Positions 12,569 through 14,059 of a stretch of 14,059 nt of DNA are shown here, piece after piece (the stretch's first letter is position 1; every line of letters starts with the position of its first letter). Position numbers and translations under genes: made by a program. Source of the DNA: Candidatus Syntropharchaeum sp. Lineage in GTDB: Archaea; Halobacteriota; Syntropharchaeia; Alkanophagales; Methanospirareceae. Location of the stretch: contig JADHYP010000012.1 of assembly GCA_016782355.1 (NCBI GenBank), forward strand, positions 1-14,059. The letters are read 5' to 3'. Under the pieces are notes generated by a model. That model was not told where the DNA came from and did no database searches. It saw nothing but the letters and a program-made list of their open reading frames with translations.

Positions 12569-13054
12569 ATGAAAGTCGTAGTGCTATCGGATACACATGC
12601 AGAAGATCTGGCGGATTTGCCAGAACGGATTCTGGAAGACCTGGAGAAAGCGGATTTGATAATTCATGCCGGGGACTATATAAGCAAAAACCTTCTCGAG
12701 CAATTGCGGGAATTGGGTGATTTAAAGGGTGTTCACGGTAATATGGACTGCGATGAGGTAAAGAGGGAACTGCCGGATAAAGATATTTTTGAAGTTAGAG
12801 GATTTAAGATTGGCATAACTCACCCTTCAGAAGGCGGGAGTCCGGTTGGCTTAAAGAGCCGGGCGGAATCGAAATTAGGAGAATATTTAGACCTGATTAT
12901 CTATGGACATTCGCATAAACCGGTGAATAAAAGAGCGGGCAATACTATTTATTTCAATCCCGGTAGTGCAACCGGAGCTTTCCCGGCAAGATACAAAACA
13001 TACGGTATTTTGAGGATAGAAGATGAGATAGAAGTGGAAATTGTGAAAATTTGA
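12569..13054 (+). CDS. YfcE/MJ0936-type calcineurin-like phosphodiesterase
   Basis: This encodes 161 aa, the usual size for this archaeal/bacterial family. All metal-binding motifs of the two-metal calcineurin-like fold are present: SDTH with D8 and H10, HAGDY with D36, GNMDCD with N58, GITHP with H85, and IYGHSHKP with H114 and H116. NPGSAT (130-135) closes the site. Relatives hydrolyse phosphodiester model substrates with Mn or Ni; the natural substrate in archaea is not established. ATG 12569 lacks a Shine-Dalgarno sequence but sits at leaderless distance from a TATA box. Its stop codon is followed at once by two competing hairpins (13054-13084). Confidence 0.9.
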   Translation: MKVVVLSDTHAEDLADLPERILEDLEKADLIIHAGDYISKNLLEQLRELGDLKGVHGNMDCDEVKRELPDKDIFEVRGFKIGITHPSEGGSPVGLKSRAESKLGEYLDLIIYGHSHKPVNKRAGNTIYFNPGSATGAFPARYKTYGILRIEDEIEVEIVKI

Positions 13055-13084
13055 CCTTCGGGGAAGGTAGAGAATAATTCTACC
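13054..13084 (+). terminator. Pair of mutually exclusive hairpins after the phosphodiesterase gene
   Basis: ACCTTC-GGG-GAAGGT (13054-13068) begins at the last base of the stop codon. GGTAGA-gaataat-TCTACC (13066-13084) overlaps it by three bases (GGT), so only one can form fully at a time. No long T-run follows directly. This could be a terminator or RNA-stability element, or chance. Confidence 0.4.
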
Positions 13085-13128
13085 AAATCTTCTTCGAATA
13101 ACTTATATTTTCTTTTTAGGAAACAAGC

Positions 13129-13138
13129 TTTATATAAA
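13129..13138 (+). promoter_or_regulatory. TATA box of the small membrane-protein gene
   Basis: TTTATATAAA at 13129-13138 is a consensus archaeal TATA box in a 97-base plus-strand spacer. Transcription would be expected to start near 13160, giving a leader of about 60 bases to ATG 13221, longer than elsewhere in this window. In-frame TTG 13152 and GTG 13170 are other candidate starts. Confidence 0.5.
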
Positions 13139-13220
13139 CTCAGGCTCTGTATTGTTAAATGCCGGGTATGTGACTTGGGGTGGCAACGACAGAAAGACAT
13201 TGACGGAAAGAGAAGGGAAG

Positions 13221-13715
13221 ATGAAAAAAGAAGATTTACGAGCATTACTTTCTGAGCAAAGATCCTTAGCGAATGAATACCATACCTCGATATGGAGGAG
13301 TGCACATTTCTTTTCCGCTTTAATTACCGCCCTTTTAGGATTAAGTGCAATACTAATCGGATCACAAGCACCAAAAATCCTTATAGTAATCTTCCCTTTC
13401 TTAGCTTTTCTACTCAGCATATTCGGAATATTGGTTTTATACAGAGGGAGTCATTATTATTTACAGGCAACCTATGCAATTTCCGTAATTCGTAATAAAC
13501 TTGACATTCAGGATTCTCTTACGAAGAGCGAATTAAAGGCTTTTGGAATGGATGATTTATTATGCGATAGATTTTCTTCCGCAGAGGAATATGTGAAGAA
13601 ACGAAGTATTAATTTAAGGCAATTTAGAATAAGGACTATCATTTACTGGATATACATTGTATTAGCCATACTGAGCGTACTTTTTATGGGTTATGTAATT
13701 TTTCCTTATACTTAA
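13221..13715 (+). CDS. Small membrane protein with two N-terminal helices and one C-terminal helix, function unknown
   Basis: This encodes 164 aa from ATG 13221. The frame is open back to 13152, but the upstream part (LNAGYVTWGGNDRKT) does not look like protein under selection. A charged amphipathic stretch (KKEDLRALLSEQRSLANEY) precedes two adjacent hydrophobic helices (about residues 32-50 and 53-75, with FFSALITALLGLSAILIGS and ILIVIFPFLAFLLSIFGILV). A soluble helical middle of about 60 residues follows, then a final membrane helix (IIYWIYIVLAILSVLFMGYV). The 2TM-plus-soluble layout recalls SLATT- or RipA-like membrane proteins, some of which are effectors in nucleotide-signalling defence, but I see no diagnostic motif and no nucleotide-cyclase neighbour. 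I do not recognise the family. Confidence 0.65.
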   Translation: MKKEDLRALLSEQRSLANEYHTSIWRSAHFFSALITALLGLSAILIGSQAPKILIVIFPFLAFLLSIFGILVLYRGSHYYLQATYAISVIRNKLDIQDSLTKSELKAFGMDDLLCDRFSSAEEYVKKRSINLRQFRIRTIIYWIYIVLAILSVLFMGYVIFPYT

Positions 13716-13749
13716 ATAATATTTCAATAGTACCACTTAATGAGCGAAT

Positions 13750-14059
13750 ATGAACGGCTGGAAAAACAGAATACTCCGAATAGACCTTTCGGAAAGTCGG
13801 ATAGATAGCTTTATTCCTGATGATTCCTTACTCAAAAATTATCTCGGTGGTCGGGGGCTTGGAGCGAAAATAGTGTATGACAATGGACATGTAGATGCCC
13901 TCGCACAGGCTAACCTGCTTGTATTTGCCGCAGGTCCATTAACGGGCACCACCACGCCAGCTTCGGGCAGAGTCTCGCTGTCCACGAAATCGCCTTTGAC
14001 GGGCACGATATTCGATTCTAACTGCGGTGGTTCATTTGGTCCCGAACTGAAAAAAGCGG
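13750..14059 (+). CDS. Tungsten-containing aldehyde:ferredoxin oxidoreductase, N-terminus (3' partial)
   Basis: An open frame from ATG 13750 runs off the window end with no stop (103 complete codons). It begins NGWKNRILRIDLSES and has the AOR N-terminal landmarks YLGGRGLGAKIVYD, LLVFAAGPLTGT, ASGRVSLSTKSPLTGTIFDS and CGGSFGPELKKA. These form the first beta-domain that holds part of the tungsten-bis-pterin cofactor; the cysteines for the iron-sulfur cluster lie downstream, outside the window. The enzymes oxidise aldehydes to acids and reduce ferredoxin in anaerobic archaea. Full-length members are about 600 residues. ATG 13740 is in another frame that closes within 24 codons, so it is not the start. 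No clear ribosome site is present. Confidence 0.9.
   Translation, partial: MNGWKNRILRIDLSESRIDSFIPDDSLLKNYLGGRGLGAKIVYDNGHVDALAQANLLVFAAGPLTGTTTPASGRVSLSTKSPLTGTIFDSNCGGSFGPELKKA

Noticed and set aside
13160..13220. tRNA or small RNA gene in the GC-richer leader before the membrane protein
   Set aside because: No cloverleaf, T-loop or C/D-box pattern could be drawn. It is treated as a 5' leader.
13740..13811. ATG 13740 as the start of the last gene
   Set aside because: It is in a different frame that ends after 23 codons. ATG 13750 opens the frame with the aldehyde:ferredoxin oxidoreductase signature.
1..14059. CRISPR array, tRNA or rRNA genes, intact transposase or integrase
   Set aside because: No regularly spaced identical repeats, tRNA-like folds, conserved rRNA segments or transposase motifs were seen on either strand.

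Overview
The window looks like a piece of an AT-rich archaeal chromosome, most likely a euryarchaeote from a methanogen- or ANME-related anaerobic lineage. The pointers are an archaeal-type prolyl-tRNA synthetase with a C-terminal four-cysteine zinc module, an archaeoflavoprotein (AfpA), a Methanosarcina-style iron-sulfur flavoprotein, the N-terminus of a tungsten aldehyde:ferredoxin oxidoreductase, TATA-box promoters with several apparently leaderless starts, and multi-repeat surface proteins. The lineage is inferred; no rRNA is present to settle it.

Layout. 1-1993: 3' part of a surface protein with five carboxypeptidase-regulatory-like repeats, one PKD domain and a C-terminal domain. 2052-2704: a two-gene cassette resembling a TumE-family toxin and its small upstream partner, followed by a 126-bp fossil of the same C-terminal surface-protein domain, interrupted by an amber codon. 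2836-4866: an oxidative-stress/redox block of rubrerythrin, iron-sulfur flavoprotein (Isf) and AfpA, with a 220-bp multi-hairpin inverted-repeat element between the last two. 4908-7674 (minus strand): a tandem-SIS protein and prolyl-tRNA synthetase, the latter flanked on both sides by copies of an ACCGC-GAGA type repeat. 7788-8795: a membrane-anchored double OB-fold protein, convergent with a stand-alone MetRS-beta-like tRNA-binding protein. 8881-12173: a strongly rearranged stretch with a MNT nucleotidyltransferase, a fossil of the 5' end of a GDP-mannose dehydratase gene, a DUF1624 membrane acyltransferase, a macrodomain, a truncated subtilase joined to the tail of an unrelated gene, a second and internally deleted macrodomain copy, and a possible DUF2103 gene whose 3' end runs into that fossil. 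12186-14059: cupin, YfcE/MJ0936-type phosphodiesterase, a small three-helix membrane protein, and the start of an aldehyde:ferredoxin oxidoreductase cut by the window end.

Genes that probably work together are the rubrerythrin-Isf pair (6 bp apart), with AfpA next door as a possible electron donor, in peroxide/oxygen detoxification; the TumE-type toxin and its partner; and the cupin and DUF2103-like genes as a two-gene transcript, divergent from the phosphodiesterase across a shared promoter region. The least ordinary aspect is the density of gene fossils and chimeric junctions (2704-2829 and 9363-11890), together with structured intergenic repeats. I saw no tRNA or rRNA gene, CRISPR array or intact transposase.
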